A stretch of DNA of 64,000 nucleotides, taken from NCBI GenBank assembly GCA_021234155.1, contig JAJEKV010000260.1:374001-438000 (forward strand), read 5' to 3'. The notes under the pieces are model-generated. The model saw nothing but the letters and a program-made list of their open reading frames with translations, did no database searches and was not told the DNA's origin. Position numbers and translations under genes: made by a program. Below, piece by piece: positions 22,482 through 35,565 of the stretch (its first letter is position 1; every line of letters begins with the position of its first letter). Source of the stretch: Isoetes taiwanensis (Eukaryota; Streptophyta; Lycopodiopsida; Isoetales; Isoetaceae).

Positions 22482-23900
22482 GATTCAGCTGTTGAAAAAA
22501 TAAGGTATACAAGAAATTTGGGCTAAAGAACTAATATTATTGAAGAAAGAATCAAAATCCTTGATGATCAAGCAAAAATATGAAGATCAAGTAGTCTATG
22601 CAAGCCGCATTCAAGCAGATAAGAAAGGAATATCCAGAATAGAAGAAGGGGGCACGAAACAGAGAGGTATCAATATGATTTGATGGCCGTAACCAGGAAT
22701 TTGAAGCATCTAGAAGCAGGGCAAATCCAAATTTGCTTTGAAGAATTCTTTTGAAACGGCAAGGCAAAGCCGCATCCGCACAGAAGCAAGAAGACCTAAA
22801 GCATGTCCAAGAAGCCGGATCAAAATTTCCTACAAAGAGGTCTGGCTAGAGGAAAGATCCATCGGCCGGATGAATGCCGAGAATGGGCTTTGATTGGTAC
22901 TTTTGATCCAAGGAAAAAACCGGGGATCATTAATCAATTCATAACGTTGAACCTGAAGAATGAAGGCAAGCAGATCAAATCTGCGATAAGGCTCGATCAT
23001 GCCCAAAGCGTTCTTATTTCTACAGATTGATCGCCTCTTTGCCAAGGAAGCTTCAAGCAAATTCTCACACAAAAAGACTCTAAAATACTGGGGTGTGAAG
23101 CACATCTATACAATACGGCAAGACTACACATACGAATACGTACGGTAGGAGGTATAAACGGAAAATAGGGATAAAATGGAGGAGGGTTTCCTATTTGGTT
23201 TGTTTAATACGTGGCGAATATGCTTTTTGGATTCCAAGAATGATATTTCCCAAATGAAGACACGTTAAGATAACGTTATTATCATGCCATGTCAGCAACA
23301 TGAAACCTAACTCTACCAGCGTGGATTTTCAATATGACAAAATATATAGCGAATATCCTTACGGATATAGCGAATATTCTTAGAGATATACTGCCAAGTC
23401 AGCCTTATCCGATCGAAGTGGCGATAGCACGTGCGACAAAAACGCGGCGAGGCGACACTGTAATGAGTGTTCTCGTGGCACCAAATCGGCGGCTGCGATA
23501 AGTCTATTTTCTAATTTTCCGGCAGCCGGCCGGCAAGATATTTTCTGTTTATGTCGATAGAGTATCGACATACTGTTTCTTGCATGTCGGCATCCCTGAC
23601 ATGATGACGTGTACAAGAGATCGAGTTATTTGGAGTTGGACCGACTTTTTAGAGGCCGTTACACCTAACAGCCAATTTAAGTTGTAACTACCCTCTAATC
23701 CCTCTTGCTAATTTATTTTCCCCGGTCTTCTTGGCTAAATATAGCAACGTTTACCGCATTTGGACTTCACGTGATTTTCCTCAAAGCCCTAAAAAGGAAA
23801 TAAAAGCGTCACGTGATGTGCGCACGTGTGGCCACGGTGTATTTTATCTCGTTGTATCAACATCCTTGTATCTATTGTTGAGGTAAACAAAACCAATGTT
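22482..23900 (-). promoter_or_regulatory. 5' UTR and probable promoter region of the DUF506 gene
   Basis: Open frames of 75-91 codons on both strands at 22803-23105 probably lie in the leader and have no known domain. CACGTG or ACGTG cores occur at about 23431, 23768, 23812 and 23823, so G-box-like sites cluster 0.9-1.4 kb upstream of the start codon. A repeat of GGATATAGCGAATAT lies at about 23345-23375. No TATA box is assigned. Confidence 0.35.
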
Positions 23901-24525
23901 CTTGAGAGGGTTTAGTGCTAATTTCTACTCCTAATGGTTATGTTTCTTCTATGAATATTTATATAGTGCTCTTTTGCTCTTTCTTCTGTGGATATATATA
24001 CTGCCTCGATCTTGATCTGCCCTCCCTCTCGCTACATGGGACTCACCCCTCAATGCTTGTCATTGTCCCCTCGGTCCCGCTTAACCCTAGTAATACCTCT
24101 CTCCATTCTTATTGCGAATATATGAGACCAGGAATATTTCGTAACTGGCCATGTAGTCGCAAATCCCAACTACTTTTGATCATGGGTTTCCCTGTTTCAA
24201 TGCTATGAGCTCACTGAAAAGTCTAATGTCGCCATTTCTGATAACACCTCGGACAATTACGTATGCCCATTATGTACCAGTTTTTGTTAAAATATCTCTA
24301 GTTTCCTTGGTGGGTCTCATATTCTATTCACTCCAAATATATGTTAATCATCTCTTCACCCTCCCAATATGACAAACAACTACTGGGTAGGTAGTTTGCT
24401 TCTTTTCAGAAGACAAGTAACTAAATAGTCGTTTTAGAGGCCTCATATGAGCTCACGGTGTATATTTGAAACCCTTTGTGAATCCACATACATGTTCAAT
24501 GTATTGGGAGACTAATTCTAAGGAT

Positions 24526-24762
24526 CAATTTGCTTTAACATTGAAACTTGAACTGCTACACATTGATTTGCTACACGAAGAGAGGTAGTAATCATGGCGA
24601 TTTAAGCATCTCCATGATCTTCTACTTTTGGAAATTGATCAATTTGCTTTATTGTTGAAACTTGAACTGCTATACCTTGATTAGCTACATGAAGAGGCAT
24701 AGTAATCATGGAGATTTTTAAGCACCTTGATGATCTTCTACTTTTGGAAATTGATCAACGTT
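24526..24762 (+). repeat. Tandem duplication, about 117-bp unit
   Basis: Two adjacent copies share TTGAAACTTGAACTGCTA, TAGTAATCATGG.GATTT and TGATCTTCTACTTTTGGAAA, with about 10 percent divergence. Confidence 0.7.
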
Positions 24763-26172
24763 AGTCAACATGTGCATTACTATTGCAAATGACGCCAGGA
24801 TTGTAACGTGTGCCTAATTAAGGTCCCATAGCACGCTTATTCTTTGATCGATGTTGGGGGGAGCTCTTTGGGATGACTTCTAACATCAAAATATTAATCT
24901 ATTGCTTATGAAAACATGGAATTCAACTTTTAAGAGCTAACAAGGGGATGGACTTTTTTGTAACTCGTGCAACGATGATGAACTCTGTATGAAGGAAATA
25001 CTAAAATATGGTAGGATATGATTTCCTAAGGACATTGTGATCGTACACTATTCTTTGACTACAACTTCTCAATATTCTATTCCTCAATTGGGTATGGCTA
25101 TACGCAACCCTTTATATATTATTTTTTCATGAAAATAATCTTTTGACACAAACCCCACAATGGGTTTCATGATTTCAAAGAATAGAAAGAAGATGCCCTT
25201 GTATCTTGTATCTGATAAAGAAGAAACTAAAAATCTCAAGGATTGAGGACGTTGTACGCTGACACTTACTGCATCGTGATTAGAGTTCTACCCTTATGGT
25301 AATTGGATTAGCAAACATCAATTGTTAGAATTTAGGCAACATAAGCTTCTCAAGGTTTGCGTATTTGCACGTGTCTTAGCACGGAGTGGAGCTTATCCCT
25401 AAGCATAGAATATTACTATTAAATAAGTTTTTTGTGTTCCCCAGATGGCTCTTCTCAAGGAATTTGAAAGCAAGAGATTAGTCATGTGTCAATGCATAAA
25501 AAAATTGTGTTTCTTTTAAAGAAACATATGACTTCTGATCTCTTAACTCGAAGATTCATATAGAGGTAGCTAAGAGATTAATAATTAATCTAAAAGAACC
25601 ATATGCCTCAAATAATAATCCAAAAGAAGCATAGGTGAAAATGTATGCACATGGACAAAATTCAAGATTCACATAGTTTAGATATTCGAGTAGTTAAAAC
25701 TTAACGAAAACATCAAGGGGATAAACATTTGATATACATCCAGCACATGTGTACATGGGTTGGCCGACGAAGTGTTACATACTACAGTACTTCATCATGT
25801 GCAATACATTTATTTGAAGTGCAACTTGATGTTTTTATAGCCACTTGTCGCCTGCCTTCATAGATGTGGTGTGAACAGTTGTATGGTTGAAAGGAGTAAA
25901 GCATACGTTTGGCATGAAGAAGCTTGTTTGGTAAAAAAAGAAAAAAAGGGAAAAAAAATTTATTCTTATTCAATCTTATTTCCTTTTCCAGAATGTAAGG
26001 GATGTAGCAAGGATGCATATTTAACGTGTTTTACTTGAGGTGTAGTGAAAGAAATGTTATCTTAACACAGAATCAATGGATAAGAGCATTTCACATGTAA
26101 AGCAAGAGCTGGCAAATTCATTGAGCAAGCAAGGATTATAAATGCCAAAGACTTAATTTGTGTAGCCAGCAC

Positions 26173-26270
26173 AAACAATGTAGTGTTGCAATTCTAGTGG
26201 CCATGCAAGGTATGATAGTTTAAACAATGTAGTGTTGCAATTCTAGTGGCCATGCAAGGTATGATAGTTT
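26173..26270 (+). repeat. Identical 49-bp tandem duplication
   Basis: AAACAATGTAGTGTTGCAAT and the following 29 bases to ATGATAGTTT occur twice without a mismatch that I can see, at 26173-26221 and 26222-26270. Confidence 0.85.
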
Positions 26271-28788
26271 AAGTGAAGAGTGGAGATCCAAGGTGCACGA
26301 GCTTGGGAATAAAAGGATAAGATAATACTGCATTGAAGAAGGTGATTTCAGGAGAAATCAACATCCAATGAAATCAACAAATATGCTCTTGCCACGATCT
26401 TTCCAGGAACATAGGAAGGAATCTCGACCATAGATCATGAATCACAAACCCATCTCGAGGGTAATATTATCTAAGAAGGAGGTGGTGTGGATTATAGTCT
26501 CAAACAAGATAAATGATGAAACTTACGTATAAAATGGATGAGAAAATGTCTAGAAATACGGAGAAATGTCTAGAAATATGAGGAGAAAATATTAAAAAAA
26601 AGGAAGAGGGAATGAGGAAGGTGTGGGCAATGACACATTCCAACAAAGGGGCAGAGAGATATGCTTAAAAGGATATCGAAAAACAGAGGAAATCTCACAA
26701 AACTCAAGTACACTAGGGGGCAGGCCTAGTGGGCCCCCAAGGAAAGCATTATAATTCATACCAACCTCAAAGGAAGACGTCAGCCCTGCAGAATACCTGT
26801 AGTCCATGGATTTTAAACAATGTCATTTTAAAGGCTATTCAAATATGTCACTTTGAAAGGACTAGTTCTGAATCTGCACCCCCTATCTGCCCACAATCAT
26901 TCACCCTCTGAAACCCTGCCAGTCATCCCTTTTTCAAACCCTTAACACTAAACGATTTATACGGTCCCATACACCGTATAATCCATTGCCATAAATAACC
27001 ACGCCCTTTCTTTTTCCTGCCGCCGGATAACTAAACCAGTTCGCCGGGAACTTAACTAGCTCCATACGGCTACGGTTCCACAAACCGTATACTTAGTTTG
27101 TCATTATACACAATCGGATACTCGCCGGTTAATTAATCGGCAGCCAAACATAAGGTACACTGTACCTGGTCATTTGTTCAGTTTTCTGGTCAAATTCAAT
27201 GTACCATATGCATGATGTACCTGGACTATTATTTTCGTCATATCCACTCATCCTTTATAAGTTGGTCCAGTCAGCACTTTGCTGCTGTTTGATTCAATTT
27301 ATAATATATTCCACGTGCTCTATTGTGATTGGATTACTTAAGTTGCTGTAAGGTTTTTGTTTTTTCTCATGTAGCACCTTGTTATTCTTTTATGCTTGAA
27401 CCATCAGCAATATGCTTCCTTCCTTGCCCCTTTCCTGCACTCAATGTTCTTTGTAACTTGCTATGGTATATTATCCTAATCCCCATGTTATTTGTATTTT
27501 TGTTCCATAGACGACGACAACTTCTGATCCCCTTGTTTTGTAGTATCACATGATAACCCTTTTTGCGCGTAATGTCCATGCTTTTGCAAACGGATTTGAG
27601 TACACTGAAAGGGATGTCCAGTGCAGATGTGGACAATCTTCTTTAAACAATTGATCAAAATTTTACGGCCCTAAGAACAAAACAAACTAAAGACCCACTT
27701 GCTCAACTTGGATTTCTTTATTTGCATTAAAGCAAGGTAGAAATCTCTCCCATTTTTTAAATCAAAATAGGTACAGGTGAGCAACAAAAGTGACCCAAGA
27801 CTAACCTACTAACATAAGATATCCCCATTTTTCACCAACTCATTATGTAGTCCAAATCGAGCTCATCGAATTTAGTTTTGTTATTTTTTATTTATCTTTT
27901 TCTTTCATTGCTTTTTTTTCACCCCTTTAATAGTTTACTTTAATGATTGAAAAAGTTTTTTATTACAGTACGAGAATATTGTAGATGAGTGCCAAATTCA
28001 ACAACTTATTTTGTAAAAATAGACATCTTAGAATTTTTGCACTCTTATTATAGTGCATTGAAATAATTCATTTATGTTGTTCTTTCTTCTACGTATTATG
28101 TCCTTTATGATGCATGGTTATTATGACATGAAGTTAGCTGTAAGAATGTTGACATTACAAACAAAAAAGGTACACAACAAGGATGTACGTGAGTTTTAAG
28201 TCATTAAACTCCATTAGAATGGGACAAAGTTGTAGTTATGGTATATTTTGTAGCACAAAATGGCAAATCATGCATATGTTCTTGAATGCCATTAGCTAGA
28301 CAGGAATAAAAGTAAAAGGGCCCATGTTTATGTTCTAACGATGTATAGAATTGTTAATGCAGCCATGGTTAACATTCATGGTTAAAAATGCATATCCTCA
28401 ATGTCACCACATGAACATTGCCATAAACGTCTCCAACACATCTTAAGAAATATGCATGATAGACTATGTTAGTTCACGTGCTAACAATTTCTCTGATCAC
28501 GACACTATAGAAAAGGCGCATATCTCCTATCGGATCATCCAAACCGCATAGACCTTTATAATATCCGTTGTTCTATACTCTCTACTAGTCAAAATGGAAC
28601 ATAGATGGACTTATTGGTCTCTAGTGGTCATAAAATGCTCTTCCTCTTACTATATAGGAAGCACTCTTCCTAATCCTATAATTTACTTTAAGCCTGGACC
28701 TATGTCAAACCTTAAGCTACTAGCTACTAACTACATTATCATGCATACAAATAACTATGCTAATATATAAGCAAGCAAAGTAGTAGGG

Positions 28789-29895
28789 TTGAGAAGTTGA
28801 GAGATATAGAGTTACGTGAATGATATTGGTGTGTAGGATCAATTGGATGGGGATATGATTCTTTAAGCTGCATTTGCGTATAGAGGAACAATTGTTCTAG
28901 AATGCCGTATTAATTCATTATCTTTGTGTCAAGTTTGGCCTTTCTACCAAAGGTTGTCTTGGAGGTGTTTATGCACTCTAATAAACTAGGGTTCTATCCA
29001 TCTACCTACATAAGACAATACTAGCTTAGAAGTTGAGAGATATAGAGTTACACGAATGATATTGGTGTGTTTGATTAATCAGATGGGGATATGATTCTTT
29101 AAGTTGCATTTGATTAATCAGGTGGGGATATGATTCTTTAAGCTGCATTTGCATTGAGAAGAACAATCATTGTTCTAGAATGCCATATTAATTCATTATC
29201 TTTGTGTCAAGTAGTTTGGTCTTTCTACCGAAGGTTGACTTGGAGGTATTTATGCACTCTAAATTCGTGCATGTTGTGCTGAGTTGGTCAGGCTTGGCAG
29301 TCACTACATGTGATATTGAGCAGGACTTCAGTCCAGATGCTAGGATCATACCTGCAGGACGTCATGGATGTGCGTGCTCAGCTTTGTCCTCGGACACTGG
29401 CCTGCCTTTTATACATTGCATCATATGTGTATATTTGTACAGTTTGACAGCATCCTTAATTGCTGCCACTATTTTTCCCTCGAAAAAAACTTTGGGGGCG
29501 GCGTTTTTAACTTAGGGCAATAATAAGTCTGTTGCACTCCTTTATTGGGTCCCATAGGACGATTGTTTCCATCCATCTAACTACATAAGACAATACTAGC
29601 TTCTTGACTTTTTGGTCAACTGCTCAAGTTTCCAACCTGCCAGGTGACTTTGGTGTGCTTACCAATGCTAGTTGGTTTAGTCAATCAACCAAGAAGGATG
29701 TGCATGCAAACATGATGTGCTTTGACCTTGATGTGCTTATAGAACCTTATTGATGGTTTATGTGACGCTCATGTATTACTGGACCCCTATATCAACCATT
29801 TATGGTGTTATTAGCCCCATTATCATCATTGGTCTACAATTCATTTTGAGTGGACATATACGCTCTTTGATTCGTTGTACCATTCATTGCGTTCA
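28789..29895 (+). repeat. Long direct repeat, copy A
   Basis: This matches 31230-32215 over about 1 kb: AGAAGTTGAGAGA.ATAGAGTT (29028 against 31328), CTTTCTACCGAAGGTTGACT, the LINE-type tail, and ACCAATGCTAGTTGGTTTAG (29661 against 31979). A second partial copy of its first part precedes it at 28789-28990. The offset between A and B is about 2.3 kb. Confidence 0.75.
29455..29575 (+). mobile_element. LINE-type 3' tail, copy A
   Basis: TGCTGCCAC, TTTTTCCCTCGAAAA, a G-rich stretch, TTTTTAAC and TTGGGTCCCATAGGACGATT occur in this order. They correspond to the end of the LINE-1 element at 61190-61308. Confidence 0.55.
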
Positions 29896-30255
29896 TGGAG
29901 GGATAGAACTACTCAATAGCTAAATCCCTGGCCCAAAGGTTAGAAGATGCATTTGTATAGTCTGAGTCAAGTCCAAGTGTGGTTATCACGACCTCTCTGA
30001 AGGATTAGTCACAAGTTGACCATTAGAAGCATGAATTCATTAATTTGAGAAAAAAAAAAAACTGCTAATTTGAGAATTTTAAGCTACCAAGCAAAACAAA
30101 TCTATTCAAGCCGAAAGATAGCTTTATTCTTTATCCATCATTATCATTATCCTCATTAGCAACCATGTTCTCTTAAGTAGGAGGCCATGTCACTTGGGAT
30201 CAACATAGTTGAAGGCCTCCCTTCAATGGTCCATGCAAAACGGTTTTTACTAGTT
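29896..30255. other. No recognised feature between repeat copy A and the broken coding region
   Basis: AT-rich sequence with an A-run at about 30050. No supported gene is seen. Confidence 0.4.
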
Positions 30256-31120
30256 GGTATCGAGGCTGATCATTAGGGTTAGGCCTTCACCTCTTCTCTC
30301 AACAATTAATGTAGTTATTGGGATAAGATACAACCTTCCTATTGGCAGGCGCCCACCAAGAGATATACACCTCTCCATAGTGAGGGTCATTTAGGTCTTG
30401 TATAGGGTTTTCTTCTGCACAAGCTAACCATGTTGGATAGCTATCAGCTGGCCTCATGAGCAAGAACATACCCTTCTTAATATCTTCATATGGATCAAAG
30501 ATCTGAACGAGAATTTTTGGTCTCTGATTAGCTGGACCTACATATATATGGTGGTGGAAGATTACTTTTTTGCTGGAACACTACTTTTGGTTCAGCTAAA
30601 GCATCTTGCTGTGTGTGAGGCAAGAAATTACGCATCTTAGATGAACTAGCATCCACCTCTCCAAGCATAGGTAGTAGACCCAACCAGTAGTCGATAACCT
30701 CATTCATATATGCATTAGACCACAACAGAAGCAGTTCAAGATGGCCAATCAAACATTCCGATTTATCAGGAATGTGGCATTTCACAATTCTATTTATCAA
30801 GAAACTGCCAGTTTATTTTCTTAATTTGCTTTTCAGGGTGCCGGTTGACAGGTCACCCAATGCTCCTTCAATTACAAAGTCAGCTGAAGCCATAGTATGA
30901 ATGCATCACATGCTTGCTTTACAGTCCCGATTTTGGACTCCTCAAAATGCAGTCTAGTTGTACAATGAAGAACTGTATCAATGGAAACAATAAAGGCCCC
31001 ATTTGGTACTTGAGCATTGTGATGTCGAGCGAAAGCCAAGAGCTTACCTTTAGCCAACCCCATCTAGAAGAGGAAACTCTGAAGACATCTGCAAGAGTAT
31101 AAAAGTATATGGTTTGAGCA
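30256..31120 (-). pseudogene. Broken coding region of unrecognised family
   Basis: On the minus strand several frames read like protein. From about 31063: KLLAFARHHNAQVPNGAF and LHFEESKIGTVKQACDAF. Then 30800-30528: LLLLWSNAYMNEVIDYWLG and NFLPHTQQDALAEPKVVF. Then about 30535-30300 in another frame: KILVQIFDPYEDIKKGMFL, RPADSYPTWLACAEENP and YGEVYISWWAPANRKV. A pyrimidine-rich acceptor-like site (TTATACTCTTGCAG) precedes it at about 31090. The last block resembles the BAH-like C-terminal region of the 2.8-3.6 kb transposase-like protein in style, so it may be a distant relative, but this is a guess. Frameshifts and stops show it is dead. Confidence 0.4.
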
Positions 31121-31229
31121 ATCACAGTGGCAATTTTTCAGATTTAAATATGAATTTTATCTAGCAACTCGCTTAGTCGATCTGGTGGAGTCGTCTTTTT
31201 CTTTCAAGTTAAGCTGGAAGTACGAAACA

Positions 31230-32215
31230 TTAGTAGCATATTAATTCATTATCTCTGTGTCAAGCTTTCTACCGAAGGTTGACTTGGAGGTTTCTATTCA
31301 TCTAACTACATACGGCAATACTAGCTTAGAAGTTGAGAGAAATAGAGTTGTGTGAATGATATGGGTGTGATATTGGTGTTTAGGATTAATTGGATGGGAT
31401 ATGATTCTTTAAGCTGCATTTGCATATGGAAGAACGATCATTGTTCTAGAATGCCATATTAATTCATTATCTTTGTGTCAAGTAGTTTCGTCTTTCTACC
31501 GAAGGTTGACTTGGAGGTGTTTACGCACTCTACATCCATGCATACTACGTTGAGTTGGTCAGGTTTCGCCAGCCAATACATGTGACACACTAAGCGGAGC
31601 ACATCTTCAATTCGGATGCTGGGATTATACTTGCAGGAGGTCATGGATGTGCATGCTCAGCTTTCTCCTCGGGCACTTGCCTGTCTTGTATACATTGCAT
31701 CATATGTGTCTATTTGTACAGTTTGATAGCACCCTCATTGCTGCCACAGTTTTTCCCTCGAAAACCCTTCGGGGCGGGTGTTTTTTAACCAGGGTAGTAA
31801 CAAGTCTGTTGTGCACTTTTATAAGTTCCATAGGTTGATTGGTCTCCGCAAACGATAAAAACCCATTCTATTCTAATAAACTAGGTTTCCATCCATCTAA
31901 CTACATGAGATACTAGTTTCTGGACCTTTTGTTCAACTGATCGAGTTTCCAAGTTACCAGGTGACTTTGGTTTGCTTACCAATGCTAGTTGGTTTAGTCA
32001 ATCAACCAAGAATGATGTGCATGCAAACATGATGTGCTTTAACCTTGATGTGCTTATATTTGTAACACTCCTGTATTACTGGACCCTATATCAACCATTT
32101 ATGGCGTTACCGGTCCATTATCATCATCGGTCACTTTTATGCATAATGTATTATTTGCTGTTTGGATCTACAATTCATTTCGAGTTTGGATGTATATGCT
32201 CTTTGATTTGTTGTA
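31230..32215 (+). repeat. Long direct repeat, copy B
   Basis: This is the partner of copy A at 28789-29895, same orientation and roughly 80-90 percent alike by eye. It includes its own LINE-type tail. Confidence 0.75.
31735..31855 (+). mobile_element. LINE-type 3' tail, copy B
   Basis: TGCTGCCACAGTTTTTCCCT, CGAAAACCCTTCGGGGCGGG, TTTTTTAACC and GATTGGTCTCCG.AAACGATAAAA closely follow the LINE-1 3' end, including its GATTGGTCTCCG and ACGATAAAA words. Confidence 0.65.
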
Positions 32216-33619
32216 CTTGATCATAGAAATTTTAAAATGTAAGTTGTGCCTATGTTAGCAAAGAAACTTAAAATGTAATTTATCTCAAGAAATTATTAAG
32301 TAGTATTTCCTTGGCATAGGCCTTAATTTCACTCTAGACAACATTACAAATACTAGAAGTAGCAAAAACTAGCAATCATATAATGACCCTAGTAGCTTGG
32401 TTTTATCTTAATATTTCAATAAGAGTGGATGCACCCAAAGAGTGGGCTTATTGTATAGGACTTTGTTACATGTTTATAGCTAGCGCATTTATTTAAGAGT
32501 TACGTGCTCTTAAGTCTAGAAGGTCATGTTGCATGTGGCATTGTGATTACCGTGGCCACACATTACCCAGTCTAATCACAAAGCACATTGTGGCATATTA
32601 AGAGTGCAATTTAAATCAGGGATATTTTGCTGAACATCTAAATGGTTAGATATAAAAATATTAAGGTTTAATTAAAGATTATAAAAAGGTGAGCACCCAA
32701 ATATCGGGGGTGCCACGAACAACATGATTGCACAACAGATTGAATAGGAAATATTAAGGGTTGCCAATTCTGAACTGCAGTAGGCCAGATCTGATCCTGA
32801 TAGTTATAGACAAGTGTTGCTATGTGGCTGGCCCACGTGAGCAAGAATTTATAAGAGAAATGGTGCCTGGACAGAACATTGAAGCAGCAAGAAGATATTG
32901 GAGCCAAGCTGGAGCAGAAAGAAGATGCGTGAAGTGTCGGGCTGGAGCAACAAGCACAAGTAGAAGGAAGTGGATTATCAAAGGCCGCCTATAAGCGGTG
33001 GGGATTTATGCATGCTCCAGGTTTCATCTCTAGGTTGTAGCTTTAAGGGAAATAACAAGATGAATAGAACTAAATTTTGTACTTTGTTTCCTACTGTAAG
33101 TTCGAAACCAATTCTGATCTACTGGCTTTGTTTCTGCTTCTGAAAAGGTCCAGTATAAATGTGCAATCTGGTGCCTATATTGGCCAAGCCAATTCAAAAA
33201 ACTACTGGCTATAAACAGTGTCCAGATTAAAATCGTGTGGAGTTACCTGAGTCTTTTGGTTAGATTCCCTCATAACTGGGTAGTCTGCTACGAACGCCCA
33301 GGCTCTGTAAATCCAACCTTTGGAATATTTTGTTATACTCCACAGTTCAGCACCTGCCTGTGAAATTCCTCAACCGAGCTCTGTAAAACCAGCTTTGATT
33401 TGTTGAAGTCAACCTGCCTTCAAATTTTGACTTGACTTTGCATACCTTTATTCGTTTATTCAACACCAGCTTGTGTTAGCTGTGATTCCTCGAGATTGAC
33501 ACGGAAACTATGCAGATTGCTCTGTTCTAGCCAAGTCGTGATTTTTTGATATTTTCCTTGAGGGGATATGAGGTTCTGGTATTCTCTAGATGCCATATAT
33601 TAACTATTAAACCATAAAC
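32216..33619. other. Intergenic DNA, no recognised gene
   Basis: Short frames only (for example 32761-32994, +). Nothing can be assigned. Confidence 0.4.
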
Positions 33620-34990
33620 TGTGACGTCCCCTACTCATATACGGTGCACTCACCGTATACAAATAGGAGTTCATCCCCCATACCAGCTCCATGCTAATAT
33701 AGGGCCCTCCACGCATCACTGCAACCTTGGAATGTTCCAGTGAGAAGAATGAAGGGGTCATTTACCCTGTCTTCCTCAGGGCCTACCTAGCTACGGAAGC
33801 GCAATATACATGTCAGTAGTACATACATCAATAACATATGACCACCACGAGGGGTGGTTCACCACATAATCTGCATAGACAAAGATCAGTACATCACATA
33901 AGGGAGTTCTACCCTGGCTCAGACACAGGGTTGGACTGACAAGCTTGGGTCTCCAGAGGTCAAGCAGACAGAGTGCAATAACAGTGGAGTTGGATGGCAA
34001 AGGAACATGCCAGTTGGGTAGTCCGCTCCATCCGCCTCTCCTGTGCACACTTTGCAGAGTAGGCTGAAAAGTGTTGGGACTGGCCTCAGCCATTTGGATG
34101 CATAGCCAAAGGGGCTATTTCTGGGTTGCATCTCCCCAGTTCCGATGGGGCAGGTAGGGATCACTCCCTCCAGAGATCTACATGCTGACTCAAGGTGACT
34201 AGAGGGCCACTGCCCTTATCCGACTTGAACCCAATGGAGAGTGATGCATCACTCCACGAGTGTCGAGCCCATGCCTTGCCCACACGCAGTGACAAGCCAT
34301 TAGACCTAGTCCACATGGATCCCCGGTAGGCCTTACACACCAGAGGGATCACTCTCATGAGTCGGGGACATGAACCTCCTTGTGAGCCGGTCGGCCCCTT
34401 CACCCACAAACGTGTGTGGCTCTTGTACCGCAGTAGAAAATTAGTAGTGCACTAGACTAGCTAGGAGCATCAACTACTAGGCTGAAGGCCTCTACCCCAC
34501 TTCCCAATACAATGAGTCCACAAAGATCATCCATACATCCATCTCATCAAAGAACTAAAGAATAATATCTAATCTACATCATAGAAGTTAGGTTCTTTAG
34601 TTAGGGCTCGCTATTGGGGTTCTATGTGGCTGCTATGGGCAATTCAATAGGCTAAACAGGCTAACTCTATGCCCAGAACGCGGATTAGGCTATTGAATTG
34701 ACGAAATACCTGATCCTTGGCTTGCTCCTCCCGATCACGAATCGTCCATGTCATTTGTCTTGCTTGGGATGGGGATGCGGTGGGAAGGGAATCGACGAGC
34801 TAGGGTGCTCAGGCAGATCTTGGGAGTCGGAATTGACTCTTTGGGCGCGCGAAACAGAGCTCGGAATGTTCGTGGACGAAAAGGGAAAAGTTAGGGTTGG
34901 TTGCCTTACATAGGCTAGCAGTTAGGGTTAGGGTTTCCATGACCCTTGCTATGCCTCTTAATGGTTAATGGTCTAAAGTGCGCACATTGA
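33620..34990. mobile_element. Possible LTR-derived sequence
   Basis: It starts TGTGACGTCCCC, like the TGTRACRCCCC starts of many plant Ty3/gypsy LTRs, and has a more GC-balanced composition than its surroundings. A perfect palindrome TATACGGTG-CACT-CACCGTATA lies at 33639-33660. Its right boundary is unclear, no second copy was found in the window, and the small minus-strand frames are unrecognised. It could be a solo LTR or the outer part of the neighbouring element. Confidence 0.35.
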
Positions 34991-35565
34991 TAAATGTGTG
35001 CACACTTGCAAGTTGCCCTAGGGCGCCACTTGCTTGGCTATGCGTCGGCGTACACGTCACTTGGAATGGTGTGTGCAGCGTGGCCGGTCAAAGATCGATA
35101 TAATCTTGAGACCCGTATATCGTCTTTGGAATGTCACATAAACTTACACCTTAAAGAAGTAGAACTTGTAGGACCTTTATATATTGTTGCCTGGAGCTTA
35201 GGGATTCCAGAATGTCGTTAATTCGTCTATTGTATGGAACGGACCTCCAGAACGTATTAAAGCTAGTATAGAATTGGCATGTCCAAGCATCTTAAACCAT
35301 AGGCCTAAAGTTCTGTAGCATAGGGAAATGTCCTGGGCTTTTGTTATTAAATGTTATTATCAAGCCTATATTTCTTTCTTGATATTTTGGGATTTGGTCA
35401 TTAATAACTAGTAGGACCTATCATTGAGCTTTCTTGACTTGATATCCTGGTTCTCGACCTTCTTTTGTTCCACTTGAGACCAATATACCTATGTTGTAAC
35501 CACGCTATTAAGTTGAGCCTATTAAAACCACTCCCTAAAATTTATGTTCGAGCAAGTCTTCTAAC
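34991..35565. other. No recognised feature
   Basis: AT-rich sequence without supported genes. Confidence 0.4.

Larger units (their letters stand above)
23901..28788. other. Gene-empty AT-rich intergenic DNA
   Basis: I see only short frames, none with a recognisable domain. It contains the tandem duplications listed separately and short ACGGT/ACCGT palindromic words at about 26955-27100. Confidence 0.45.

Noticed and set aside
34918-34942. TTAGGG-like words suggesting telomeric sequence
   Set aside because: Only two or three degenerate units occur; plant telomeres are long TTTAGGG arrays.
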